64,000 nucleotides of DNA. Origin: Myrica gale (lineage: Eukaryota; Streptophyta; Magnoliopsida; Fagales; Myricaceae). The notes below the pieces were generated by a model, which saw only the letters and a program-made list of their open reading frames with translations, was not told the DNA's origin and ran no database searches. The position numbers and the translations under genes were made by a program. Below are positions 43,405 through 54,915 of the stretch, in pieces (the stretch's first letter is position 1; every line of letters begins with the position of its first letter). The stretch covers positions 11,808,001-11,872,000 of the forward strand of contig OZ005616.1 of NCBI GenBank assembly GCA_963930655.1, read 5' to 3'.

Positions 43405-43752
43405 GTGGCAACTGAAGTACACTGATACAAATTGAGAGAAAGAATAGAATGTCCCAAAGGAAAGAGGCCTGTTGCATCCCTAAAGAAGAAGGCCAACCAA
43501 CATCATTTGAAGATTGGTGGATTGCTTACAAAAATCATTTATGCGATTATGTTATGCGAACAAAGAATTTGCTTACAATGTTTGTGTTTAGGTTCCATCG
43601 AAGAAGAAATCGAGTGGAAGATTCCTCCTTGGACTGATGTATGATCATTTAGTAAAAAAATTCAATTCGTTAAACATTAGCTTCGATTAACATACACATG
43701 TGTATGAAAGCATCAGGAAACGTTCTCGATCTAATTTATAAATGACTCTGCC
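43405..43752 (+). other. Tail between F-box relic and TAT 3' LTR
   Basis: Two overlapping short ORFs (43,432-43,644 and 43,449-43,637) might be the frameshifted C-terminus of the F-box-like gene, but no family motif is visible. Confidence 0.3.
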
Positions 43753-43772
43753 CGAGAATGAGGGGACTCTAA
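43753..43772 (+). other. Polypurine tract of TAT element
   Basis: GAGAATGAGGGGACTCTAA immediately before the 3' LTR matches the AATGAGGGGACTC type seen in TAT elements. Confidence 0.65.
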
Positions 43773-44213
43773 TGATACCGAAACTGAATCAGTCTGGCCC
43801 AAATCAATTTGGGCCGAACAAGACGACCATACAAAAGACCAATAACGGTGAAAAGCCCAAATTGCATCATGCCCAAGGGAAAGAAGGTCGCGACGCACAA
43901 CACATCGGTTAACCAACTTATAACTTGTGATACCCAAGATCCCGAGATCCCCACGAAAAGTGAATGTTCTACAAGACACGATAGGAACGAGGGATTGAAT
44001 TTTCTCGTTTAGGGGAAACGTGATGACGTGAGGAAAAAGGCTATAAAAATAGAGTTCCAAGAAGAAGAAAAGGTAAGTGACATTTTGATAAGTTAAATAG
44101 AGAAATTATTATACACCGACACTGACTTTATCATCGGAGGTGTCCCACCCCGGTGTCCGGGTTATTTCTATCGTTTTGCAGGGAGAATTATCCATAAATC
44201 AACTGATTCCTCA
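43773..44213 (+). repeat. 3' LTR of TAT element
   Basis: Begins TGATACCGAAACTGAATCAG and is clearly homologous to the 5' LTR but with many substitutions and several indels, including loss of about 30 bp corresponding to 11,223-11,250. The end is placed at CTGATTCCTCA by comparison with the 5' copy. Confidence 0.8.
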
Positions 44214-45593
44214 AAGGAGTTAGCCGAATAGTGGTGAAGGTTGAGGTTGGAAGGCAAGGAAAATTTACTCTTCTTTGTCTTAGGTTTCGGCTGCTTATAT
44301 GTAACAAATTAATTATCTTCTTCTTTCTTGAATATAGGCCCTGTTAACGCCAAGAAGGAGTTGAGGGAAAAAGGTAGGGGAATTAATGGCGTAATATAAA
44401 AACTGAAGGACCGAAAGTTTTGGTTGTTATTAGTTAACAGCAAGAGATCGTGTCTTGTTTCTGGCCTTGCATGTTAGTTTAACCCTTAATCTGAAATGCA
44501 TGTTGGATTTGTTCAAGAAATAGGTCTCATGTGATGAATTTTTCAAGTGTTATATTGACATGCACAGGTAGATATGGGGTTTAGCTTCAATTAAGTGTTG
44601 TTGGGCTGATAAGAATGGAAATGAGTTCTCTTTTGTAGTGCAGAATCAGATATATAGAGCATATTCATTTTTCTGTGGATTAATGGATAGTGTATTTACA
44701 AGTTAATTGTGACGAGCAAAGCATGAAATAATTCATTTGAAAAAAGATTTAGTTGCTGCATGAAAAGTTGATTATACCTAAAGAAAAAACAATTGCAGAA
44801 AAAGAGTTGCTGAATATAACAGAACTGAAATATGCAGTTCTGTAGAGGTTACCATGAGTTATTTTCTTGATGAATTTGCTGTCATTTATGCTAGTGTAAT
44901 TGGTTCAATTAGTCATGGTAATATTCTGCAGAAAACGAAATGTAGACAGAATATTTGAATTAATTGTTGCCGGAAACATGTAATATTGCTGCTGTAATTT
45001 TGTCTCATATACGGGTTCTATTGAAAGATAGGAAGGTTAATGAACAGTTATCATGTAATGAACAAACAATAAGCTGCTGGAATTAAAGAGGAAATGTTTA
45101 CGTAGTGCATGCTGAAATTGGTTTCTATAGGAAAAAATTGAAGCAAGAGGAGAAAGAGTAATTATGTGAATTGTTGATGGAAATTTTTTTGTAGTGATTG
45201 GATTATTTTATACTGTTTTGTGAAGAACTTATGGGAGGTTAGCAGTAAAATAGAATACAGCATGTATGGGAAAAAAAGTTCTTTTGGATTGTTGTCATTG
45301 TTTTTGGAAAATAAATTGGAACAAGAGAGAATCTAATTAAAGCTCAAGAATTTCTCTTGCCAAATGTGTTGTTGAATGTTTACTGAATTATAGATGTAAT
45401 GTAGGGAGGTTGGAATGAATAATTAATTTACATTGTAGGTTTGAAAAGCTGTTAAAGGATAATATACATAACATGGTGGAGATTTCATAACCTTTGATAA
45501 AAAATTTTAATCTCATTAAAGTGTTTTGCTACTCTAATGTTGAGAAGATTTACGTGCCGCTGTTATTACTTATTTTGTTTAGCTGCATGCAAT
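44214..45593. other. AT-rich unassigned DNA right of the TAT element
   Basis: No ORF above about 60 codons and no repeat recognised. Could be intronic or intergenic. Confidence 0.35.
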
Positions 45594-45610
45594 TGTCTAT
45601 TTGTGACATT

Positions 45611-46458
45611 TTTTTTTTTTTTTTTTTTTTAGGCAAACGTGAATTTCATTCACACTGAAATGCTGTATACAGAAGGTCCTTCGAGACCGGATACAAGGAA
45701 ACATCCCCAAGACAGAGAACAACACAGTACAACAGCATAAAGAGCCCTAAGGGCTATACATCCAGCCTTTAAGACCAGATTCTCAATGGCCAAAACGGCC
45801 TCAACAAGACAGACAGCAAGGTCTGTAGATTCTAAATGGGTACAAAGACCCGCCACAAACGAAGTCCGGAAGAGGAGGTGGTCATGCACCTCACTCTCAC
45901 TTCCCCGAAAGTTCCTCCGAAACAGCATAAATGGACACCAGAGTCCATAACAAAAACGTGCAGTACTAAAACTCACGTACACCAGAACAACCAAATAAAA
46001 AGACAAAGTTCGGCCATAAAACAGTGAGGAAACAGGGCCCGAATAAAAGAAGCCGAACCACCCATGCAGATCTGCAAAAGGGGAGGCGCGTGAGTCACAC
46101 GCGCAGGCGCGTGGCGGCGCGTGGTCAGACACGCGCCGACCGATGACGACCGGACGGGACCCGAGACGATCGCCTGGAACTGATGATCTCCTCCCTCGTG
46201 CGCGTGGCCACCAAAGAGCTCCGAAACCGTCGGGATCTGACCTGCAAAACAGCCACAGAGGGAGACCAAAAAAATGCCGAAAAAAAGGGTACCGGGCAAG
46301 ATCCGGCCAAGAGGGAGGGGGGAGAAGGAGGGAGGGAGCGGCGGGAGGAGCGGAGGCTCCTCCCGCCGCCAGATGCAGAGAGGGTGGAGGCTTTGCAGAC
46401 GGAACGAGTTTTCCTCGCGAGAGAGAAGGGGGGGAGGCTTTGCAGACGGAACCAGTAC
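45611..46458 (-). mobile_element. Non-autonomous LINE (L1-type) insertion
   Basis: Flanked by a perfect 17-bp duplication, TGTCTATTTGTGACATT (45,594-45,610 and 46,459-46,475). The left end is a poly-T run to 45,630, the poly-A tail of a minus-strand element. The sequence before the tail (GAATGAAATTCACGTTTGCC on the minus strand) is typical of plant L1 3' ends. The rest is strikingly GC-rich, unlike its surroundings. A GGAGGCTTTGCAGACGGAAC motif is repeated about 48 bp apart at the 5' end (right side). No endonuclease or RT is encoded. Confidence 0.8.
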
Positions 46459-46474
46459 TGTCTATTTGTGACAT
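45650..46474 (-). other. 274-codon open frame spanning the LINE
   Basis: A minus-strand frame is open over nearly the whole element and even into the right TSD (MSQIDSTGSVCKASPP...). The composition is Pro/Ser/Arg-rich first, then hydrophobic, with no recognised motif. GC-rich DNA has few stops by chance, so I do not call it a gene. It is recorded because it spans the element. Confidence 0.25.
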
Positions 46475-46475
46475 T

Positions 46476-47690
46476 CAATGATGAACTTGCACTTTTATGG
46501 ATTATTGGGCACGTAAACATTTATGGTTGATTCAAATTTATTATTGATCTCTAAATGAGAATGAGAATTGAGTAAAGAATGAATGAGCAGTCTGGTATCA
46601 ATATGTGGAGGATGTGCAACCACTCTCATCTGAAATCGAGAAGTGGCCTCTTCGTGGATGTAGACACTGGTACGAGCACGACTTTACTATGGTTGTTCCG
46701 ATGAAAAGGATATCACAGAACTGTTCTAAATGTAGAGGAGAGGGACGAACAACCCTAACTCCGAGGGCAATGAGAGTTAAGAACTGGTCAATCAAAGCGT
46801 AAATAAATGAGAAACTGTAGTATGTCTCTGTTTATTGCATCTGCATCTGCATGCTGTTTTATACATTGGAACTGCTCTATGAATTTGTTCATTGAATGTT
46901 TTTTTTCTTCTGTTATCTATCTCGTTCCCTTTTTCACGACCTTACTGAGTGCAAACGACTCACCTTTTTATATTTTTCTTGATATTCCATGATAATAGTT
47001 AAATAGAAGAAGGTGCAGCTGTTCACTCTTCGGGAGACATTCGACTTGGGGACTCAGTGTTTTGACGATTCAGTTCGTAATCTGGGACTCCTTGACCATA
47101 TGGTGGTCATCGAGTACTACCATTATTAGACTCCCTTGGAGCCCACACCACCACATCCCCCAGTGTATTGGCACCTGAACCCTCTCCCGGCACCAAATGC
47201 CCCAGGAATATTTTCGAGAGAGACCAGTGCTGAGACTGGCTGTCATTTATGTTTTCTTTTGTGATGTTTATGTATTAGGCTATATGCCTACCCACTCCTT
47301 ATGCTATTTTAATTTAGTAGCCACTTATCGTCTAGTCTATAATGAGACTGATATTTATTACACTCGTTGTGAAGTTGCTTACTAATGTAGTTTTTTCTTA
47401 AATTAATTATAATAATAAAATATTAAAAAAATTTCCTTTAGGAGCTATCCTTCTTGCCGTGATAATTGAATTCGCGATCAATGACAGAATTTTTTGGCTA
47501 ACTTGAGTAATGCAAAATTAGTGTAATTCTGTCGTTACAATGCTCACACCTTATGGTATATTATTGAAAATCATGAGTTGTGCCTACGCACTCTGCCCAC
47601 GTAGTTTCTAATCAAATGGCTTCCATTTTTTTTAGCAACCTCTAGCAGTTTTCTTCCAGCTATTTACAAATTCCTCCTGATTTTTTGCCA
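46476..47690. other. Unassigned sequence right of LINE
   Basis: A 65-codon ORF at 46,605-46,802 has a CSKCRGEG motif but no recognised domain. A segment at 47,020-47,250 is GC-richer and reads like old retroelement DNA, but I could not assign it. Confidence 0.3.
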
Positions 47691-47699
47691 ATCTAAAGG

Positions 47700-47965
47700 C
47701 CGATTAAGAGTACTAGGCTATAGAAGTTTTACGGGTAACGAAGTTCATCCTTGAGTCTGCCAATAAAGCAACTCAGCTTAGTCCTAGCTGAAACTTCCCT
47801 CAGCTCGTTAGCCAGAGCCTCAAAGTAGCCCTTGTCGGAACAGTAATGGTTTGCCTCAACTTTTGAACTGCTCCATTAGGTCCTCGTAGGGAAGTGTCTC
47901 CAAATCGTAAGCGTAATGCCCTTGTAAAGGCCTCCCAACAAGTGAAAATTCCACTCTCCTCTGCA
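47700..47965 (-). pseudogene. gag: Ty3/gypsy gag relic
   Basis: The minus strand gives WEAFTRALRLRFGDTSLRGP, then NGAVQKLRQTITVPT, then LSCFIGRLKDELR. This matches the gypsy Gag pattern 'WxxFxxALxxRFG...DPxxALxxLxQ...FxxGLKxExR'. One stop and no flanking pol. Same strand as the gypsy element beginning near 50,000, but not shown to be part of it. Confidence 0.65.
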
Positions 47966-47994
47966 TCTTAGAACAATACTCACGTCTCACCTTT

Positions 47995-48026
<32 letters not shown>

Positions 48027-49999
48027 TAAACATTGCCACTTGCGATAGCTAAAATTTCTATAAATTATGTATACAAAGCTCCGCCCTGATTTAAGGATGC
48101 ATGGAGAACATGTTTCCTATTTCATCTTTTTACAAAATAAAGGACCCAGAAAAAAAATCAAACAAGTTTGATTTTTGTAGACTGATTTTATTGCAATTCT
48201 ATACTAGAGCCCTCTAATTAATTTAATACTAATTTAGCCCTCCAAATTAGATCTAGCTTTGTCCCTGCATGTATAATCTACAGAACATTTGAAATTGACA
48301 AGATTGAGATTGGGATTGCAGTAGAGACATAGTACTGGGGGATCTTCTTGGCACAAGGACTTTTCAAATATTTTGTCATAACTTGGGGTTTAAGAAACAG
48401 TGCATGACACTTATTCTATTCACATATAAGCATTTAGTCTCACACCACAAGACCATAAAGAAAAGCTAACCACATTTCCCAAATCCAAAAACTTCTGGCA
48501 TATGTACTTAAAAAGAAACCCTGATACATAGTTCGGCTGGAGTTGCCTCCATCAGAAGATGTAGTCTGGCAACTGGAGGGGAAACCTTGCCACTTCGGCT
48601 TCAAAAGAATCACCTTTTGGCTTTGCTAAGCTACAGAACAAGTTTAATCATATTTTGAGAATCAGTCAAATTTTGCACTAGGACATTCTGCAGTCGTGGG
48701 GAACTAAAAAGTTGATACAATAACGTTTCATCCATAGTACGGATGATAATGGAACTCCTTCACACCCATTATGCAGTTCTCCCTCTCTATCCTTCCTATA
48801 TAAACATATCCACATACACTGCATATTCATGTATGCATACAACTATATAGATATATATCACATCTATGATGTCAAAATTTAATTCACAGGACTTCTAATA
48901 GGTAGGGTTTAATCTAATTAGCAGCATCTCTTTGATGGTAAATTGATATGTTTGTATAATGAGACCTATTGTTCATAATCAGGGAAAATTCGTATTTGAT
49001 GTGGAACAAATACAAGACAATTCTTTATTACTTGTAATATATGCATTATAGTTCAGATGATGTAGACGATAGACCAGACTAATAAAATACCACATGCAAG
49101 TAATCTGAACTATAAGTGCTTTGTACTGTTGATTAGAACACAGCAAACTCCTATCTCTGGTCACTTCAGATCATAAGCAGAAGATTTTTACACCACTGGA
49201 TGCACAAAATTTTCACCTGATCTTGACAGGATGTTTTCATTTGATTGCTTGCAATAAACTCCCCCATTCATATCGTTTGAGCACTTTAGTCGCGAAAATC
49301 AAACCCAAGTCACACATGCAATACATGTGGTTGAGATCAAAAGCTGAGTGCTTATTTGGTAGGATTATTAAAGTGAAGTAAATATAATAAAGACAAGATT
49401 AAAAGTTACCTTAATACTGTGAAAGGGATGAATAAGCTAGGCCATTTTGAAAGTGCTTTTTAGCTCAATATAGTGCATGTTAAACTTAGGATAGGAAAAG
49501 TTCAAAATTGTTCAATCTTGGAAGTATATCGACGTCTTACTCTCTGAGTTTTTGGAAACAAAACAAGATAACAATAACCTAACAAAAGGTACAGTCCGAT
49601 CCAGGTGCCCATTTGGGTTAGGTGCCAAATCCACTAAAATCACCTAGTCTGGTGCTTGTTGTTGCACCAGGGTCTGTTGCACCGGGTGCTAAATCATGGG
49701 TGTTTTGTATCCATTGAGCAAAGACAGGTTGCAATTGTATAGTGGTATCTGAAAACAGATATTGTGAAAACAGATCTTGGGGATGCCCATAAGCACTTAT
49801 GGTAACATTATGAATATACAAACCAAAGCTGTGAAAGCCTAAAAATTTACATAGTTGACCTAAACCAAAAGCCTCATTTGTACCCTCCCATCTAGAAACA
49901 ACCGAGATTGGACAGTTGGAGTCCTATTCCAGTAAGGCATGCAACTTCAAGATTAGCTCTTTGACATGGTTCAAGATCAACAAGGCTCAACTCAACTTG
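47966..49999. other. Unassigned AT-rich region with a microsatellite
   Basis: (TA)n(GA)n microsatellite at about 47,997-48,027. No convincing gene. A 67-codon minus ORF at 49,618-49,821 is not recognised. Confidence 0.35.
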
Positions 50000-50695
50000 C
50001 CTATAATGACTCAAACTGAAGCATGAGCCCATATTTATTTGGTACAACACTCGACACTAACATCAGTACCAGAATGGGGGGAAAATAGATATGATTTAAG
50101 GGTATCTTCTTGTACACGTGATTGCTCGAAACAGACCAGAGCCCAACAACTGACAGAAAACCACAAATTTCACAGCACTTGGCAAAAAGCAAGTGATAGC
50201 CTGAAAGGGTTTCTTCCCCTTCTGCCAAGCTGCCTGTAATGTACCCGAATGGGGGTTGGGGTAAAATGAGAATTTGGGGTTGTTTGGAAGATGGGAAAAT
50301 GAGTGAATTCTGTAACTGCTCTATTCCAGAGAAAGAGCCACTCTGCAATTATCTTTTCATATATGTTCTTTGATAGTCATTCTTATAGAGCTAATCCTAT
50401 ATATACGGTAGAAATTGGGCTAAGGCCCAACATTAATGGAAAGACAGCAGATAACCGGCCCATTAGGATGGGCTACATAATAACTAAGAAAAGCACTTAA
50501 TCGAATCAAATACCGGACATAAGAAAGCAGTAAAATAGGTAAGGCCCATCTACTAAGCCCAGTCAACTCCTCCGACCAGACATAGCCACATGCCACTAAA
50601 CTCAACCACATTCACACTTAACTCGATCTCCCGTTAGATCCCGAAGCTTCTCGAAACCACCAAATCTCCAAAGGTGTTTCCTTTCTCACCGAGCC
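50000..50695 (-). repeat. Probable 3' LTR of the minus-strand gypsy element
   Basis: Lies downstream, in minus sense, of the integrase C-terminus. It contains a minus-strand TATATATA-like promoter (around 50,398-50,404) and has no coding potential. Position fits an LTR, but termini and partner LTR are not visible in this window. Confidence 0.35.
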
Positions 50696-50698
50696 TTA

Positions 50699-50876
50699 GG
50701 CTATGTTTGGTTTATGTTTTGAGATATGTTTTTGTGTTTGTGTTTTTTTAAAAGTAATGTAGATTCTCTTAGGATTGGTAAAAATTGTGTTAAAAGTTAT
50801 TGGGATTGGTGAAAAATTATTAGAATTGATGAAAAAGTGAGAGGAAAATGTTTTGAAACATGAAACAAACATAGCC
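50699..50876 (+). mobile_element. Tourist-like MITE (copy 2)
   Basis: 178 bp with inverted termini GGCTATGTTTGGTTTATGTT and (reverse complement of the right end) GGCTATGTTTGTTTCATGTT, flanked by TTA on both sides (50,696-50,698 and 50,877-50,879). A 3-bp TTA TSD and GGC... TIRs fit the PIF/Harbinger (Tourist) group. It is inserted in the minus-strand gypsy element. Confidence 0.85.
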
Positions 50877-50879
50877 TTA

Positions 50880-51359
50880 ACATCCATCTTCCTTCCACAA
50901 GAACCTGTGATCCACAGATGGGGTCATGATATTCCCTTCCTGTTCAAAACACCTTGCTCACAAGGTGCGGGTAAAAGTCTCGCAGCTGCCAAAATGGAAC
51001 CATGTCACATATTCTTGTGCGGTGCCCTTCCAGTGAATAAGAACTTCGGTCAAGGGCTAATCTCCTTTCTAGCGAACTCGTTTGTCAATAATGGTTTATG
51101 GTTCAGGTTGGGGAGTTCATCATCCACCAGCAGTAAGTATGGAAGAGTGGTCACATGAGCACCAAGTTTCCTTTTTAAGCAAGAGACGTGAAAAAACTGG
51201 GTGCAATCTTGCCTATTGAGGTAGATCGAGACAATAAGCCACATCTCCGATCTTATGGGTCACTTCGAAAAGCCCAAAATAACAAGGTGAAAGTTTGAGG
51301 CTTTTCTAAAATGCAAATGATCTTTCGGAGTTATTTATCATTCTGGCTTTTGGCTCTCT
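50880..51359 (-). pseudogene. gypsy integrase C-terminus and chromodomain-like tail
   Basis: Read from 51,359 down: SLKLSPCYFGLFEVTHKIGD, then VAYCLDLPQ, HPVFSRLLLKKETW or, in the shifted frame, FHVSCLKRKLGAHVTTLP. This is the integrase tail block 'GPFxVxxxIGxVAYxLxLP...HPVFHVSxLK'. Further on, KFLFTGRAPQEYVTWF matches the chromodomain-like 'VLVxWxGxxxEExTWE'. Frameshifts and stops are frequent. Confidence 0.75.
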
Positions 51360-51900
51360 CTAGTGTCAAAGGACAGCATAGCTGGCCAATTTATGGTCAA
51401 TTCAAATTCAAATTTACAATCGAACGTTATTATTCTCCTCTCCGATTATTTCCTTGTATAGCTTGATCGGTTATTTTCTTTGATTGTACGGCTTTTATTT
51501 CCATGGCTAGAATCTATGTAACTATAGCGGTGTAATCTTCCTATATAATAGAAGGTCTCAACGAAGACAATACACAGTTTTTCTCCAAATCTCTCTCTAA
51601 AGTTAACATGGTATCAGAGCCTCTCTTCTAAAACTCAATATCTAGTTTCTTTCTTGTCTCGTCCTGCTTCGTTGGTATCTTGTTGGTGTCTCGACCAACT
51701 CTAGTTCTCCTGCTTCTCTGGTTCTTCGTATTGTGTCTCTTGGTCTCTGGTTCTAGTGTTCCACCGTTGTCACAGGTTTCTCGGCGATCTGCTAGTGCTC
51801 CTGGTGGTTCTCAGCCGCTTGTTACTTGTCTCGTCAGTGGGAGATCTAGTTGGGTGCTGTCGCACTCGTCTCTCGGTCCATCAATTTTTTGTTAGCGCTA
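51360..51900 (+). mobile_element. Truncated copia 5' end: LTR, primer site and leader
   Basis: An LTR-like segment ends CTAAAGTTAACA at 51,608 and is followed at once by TGGTATCAGAGC (51,609-51,620), a perfect initiator-Met primer site, then about 280 bp of leader with CT/GTCTCG-rich text. TATATAATAG near 51,541 would be its TATA box. There is no gag-pol: at about 51,900 the sequence switches to gypsy RT on the other strand. The left LTR border (about 51,360) is approximate. Confidence 0.7.
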
Positions 51901-51901
51901 G

Positions 51902-52584
51902 GACGGGATAATGACAGCTTCTTTTAAGCACTGGAAAGCCTCTGTTGCACCTTCTGACCAATTGAAGGAAATCTTCTTAAATAGCTATGTGAGAGGGGCA
52001 ACAATCTGACCATAATCCTCTTATGAACTTTCAATAGTACCCTGCTAGTCCTAGGAATCCCCTTAGTGCTTTAATAGTTTTTGGAAGAAGCCACCTCAAC
52101 ATGGCTTCAATTTTACTCGGGTCAGCTCTCACTCCTTGAGCTGAAATAAGGTGCCCCAAATAATTAATTTCACTATACCCGAATCTGCACTTAAACAACT
52201 TGGCAAGAAGCTGATGTTTTTTAAGCTTTTCCAAAACCTCTCTTGAGGTGTTGAATATGCTCCTCTTAACCCTCTACTGTAAATCAAAATATCATCGAAA
52301 AATACTAACACAAACTTCCTCAAACAACTCCTGAAAACATCATTTATCAGCCCTTAAAAGGTTATCCCAAAAATTCAAAGTGGCCTTCGTGAGTACGAAA
52401 AGCAGTTTTGGGAACATCCTCGGGCTTAACCAAAATCTGATGGTATCCCGATCTCAGGTTAAGTTTAGAAAATATAGTAGACCGTGCAACTTATCCAATA
52501 CTTCATCAACAATAGAAATAGGGAACTTGCCCTTGACCGTTTCCTTATTAAGGGCACTAGAGTCTATACGCATCTGCCAACTCT
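51902..52584 (-). pseudogene. gypsy RT core, downstream half (target of Tekay insertion)
   Basis: From 52,584 down the minus strand: ESWQMRIDSSALNKETVKGK, then [15 protein letters not shown], the FFDDILIYS block (near 52,300) with the RT catalytic motif, SEINYLGHLISAQGVRADPS and [11 protein letters not shown]. Frames shift between blocks. The preceding residues are at 63,640-64,000, so the gene was cut by the chromovirus. Confidence 0.85.
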
Positions 52585-52692
52585 CATTGTGTGAGATCCC
52601 GAATTTACTTATGTCATTGTATAGGAGAGAGAGATTTTGCTATGATTTTCCTCAAGATGTAGGTATGTTTTAATTGGTGATTTTTGAGGTAA

Positions 52693-53196
52693 GTGTCGAC
52701 ACATTGGAACATAGTGTCGACACATTATACTAACACCCGAAAGTTTACCTTTTCCTGGAGACCAAAGTGAATTTTGACTAAGTGTTGTAAGTGTCGACAC
52801 TTTGAGTCATAGTGTCGACACATTAGACTGATACCCGAGCGTTTATATCTTTCCCGAACTAGAGTGATTTTTACTAAGTGTTGGAAGTGTCGACACCTTG
52901 AGTGATGGTGTCGACACATCCAACTGAAACCCGAGAGTTCGCCTTTTTCCAGAACTCCCGTGGATTTTGACCAAGTGATGGAAGTGTCGACACCTTGAGT
53001 GATGGTGTCGACACATCTAATTGAAACCCGAGAGTTCGCCTTTTTCCAGAACTCCCGTGGATTTTGACCAAGTGATGGAAGTGTCGACACCTTGAGTGAT
53101 GGTGTCGACACATCTAATTGAAACCCGAGAGTTTACATTTTTCCCACTATGGCTAAGTGTTGGAAGTGTCGACACCTTGAGTGATGGTGTCGACAC
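52693..53196. promoter_or_regulatory. Six paired GTGTCGACAC palindromes, 5' LTR
   Basis: Starts: 52,693/52,714; 52,791/52,812; 52,887/52,908; 52,984/53,005; 53,081/53,102; 53,166/53,187. Every pair is exactly 21 bp apart. Pairs recur at 98, 96, 97, 97 and 85 bp. All twelve palindromes are perfect. The 11-bp spacer is mostly CTTGAGTGATG. The surrounding unit also repeats (CCGAGAGTTCGCC, AGAACTCCCGTGGATTTTGA). Confidence 0.95.
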
Positions 53197-54719
53197 ATAT
53201 AACTACATTCCGGAATTTTACCGGTTTGAAATACGCGAGTTGAAATTTATGAAGTAGGGGGAGGGCAAACTTGTCTTTTCCCCAACCATTTTCACGCCTA
53301 TTACTCTCTCCCCCTTTGCCGAACACTTCATTTTTTTCCCCTCTCTCTTCAGCCTTTTCATTTTTCCCTTGCCCTAAGTCACCCACCCGAAAGAAGAAGA
53401 AGGAAGAAGGAGAGGAAGAAGGAGAAGAAGAAGAAGAAGAAAAGGAGGAAGAGGAGAGAAGCGAGGTAAATCCTTGCTGGCCGAAAATCGTGCTACTCTC
53501 TCTCTCTCTCTCTCTCTCTATTCTCTTCTCGTTTCCTCTTGTTGGTTAGTTGTGGTTGGTGATGTTCTTGTTTTCTTTTGTTGGTTGGTTGTGGTTTGAT
53601 GGTAATTTGTCTAAGTAGTGTTCTCCTTGTGATTCATGGATGTTTAGTGTGGATCTAGGTATGTTCAAGGTAGATCTTGTAAGTGTAGCATAGATTTTTA
53701 CATGAGAACATGTGGAAAAATGACTAGATCTGAAATGAGGGTTCAAGAGAAATTGGTTATGTGCTCTAGGTGTTTGATAAAAGGCCTAAGAGGGGATTGA
53801 AACCTAAGTTGAGCAAGTATGGCCGAATCTAGGGTTTGATGCATTAGATTGTGTATGTATGCTAGTGATATTGAGAACCACAAAGCCCTAAGTGTTAGGG
53901 ATATGTTCAGATCTGGGAAAATAGGCAAGAGGACCAATAACGCACACTAGGTGTTTGGTAAACAGCCCAAGAGAAATGGGTACATGCAATGGTGTTAACT
54001 TGATAATTATGGAACCATGATTTGGTTGTAAACTTCGAGTTGAAGTTGTAAGTGGGAGGAAGGTGAGAGTATAGTTGTTGTTATGAGATGTTAAGTTAAC
54101 CTTGGATGTTGGTTGTGACATGTAGAGATTCGGATTTTGGTTGTTGGAGATTGTTGTGATTTCTGGAGTTACATATGCAGATTTCAAGGCTGGAATAGAA
54201 AGTGTGTTTTGTTGCATTGGTGGTTATCTCTTGATATTTTAGTCCAATTTTACGGGGTTGGTCTTGGAATTTGTTTCAAGTTAAGAAAGAGAGCATTTTA
54301 AGATAACTTGCATGTGAATTAGAGGTATGACGAATATGTTATGGTATGAAAAATTAGTGTGAGGGTCTATTAAAACAGATTCGTGTGAGTAATGTATTGA
54401 TTACTATATACGTTTAGTGAACCTATGAATGACAATAGTACGGTTCATTGTAGGTAACGAGACACTCGATACTCAAGCAAGCCTAAGGTAAGTGAAAATC
54501 TTTACAAACTGGAATGATACACTGCATGAAGAATATTCATGAATAAGCATATCAAGCATGACATTACCAAGCACGACATGAATGCATCATGATCATTTGC
54601 ATTCATTTTCCTCATGAGAAATGAGACATTTTATGCAAATGAAAGTACCATTTTTATGCTACTTTATGACAAGTTTTATGACAAGTTAATTAACGAACCC
54701 AAGTCGGTCGGTACCGTAC

Positions 54720-54915
54720 CAAGTCAAGAAGGTGCATCCATTCCGAAGGACGTTTACGTGAAGGATGGATGTCACCTAGGACACCCATACCGAAGGATGC
54801 TTGCAAGAAGGATGGGTAGTCCATGAGGTAAGTGCAATCACACTGAAGGATGCTTGCAAGAAGGTGTGAACCTCAAGGGTCGTGTCTAGCCACTGAAGGA
54901 CGAATGAGAGAAGGT
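54720..54915 (+). repeat. Short GAAGGATG-type repeats in LTR
   Basis: Words such as CCGAAGGACG, GAAGGATGCTTGCAAGAAGG and CACTGAAGGA recur every 30-60 bp. The same block is at 62,726-62,921 in the 3' LTR. Confidence 0.6.

Noticed and set aside
46605..46802. Short ORF with CSKCRGEG resembling a zinc-binding motif
   Set aside because: A single motif in a 65-codon ORF; a DnaJ-type zinc finger needs four such repeats, and no other domain is visible.
52725..53113. Cys/His-rich ORFs with repeated CRHHHSRCRH or GVDT motifs (also at 60,672-61,060)
   Set aside because: These come from translating the palindrome array; the reading frame follows the DNA repeat and has no start context or family.
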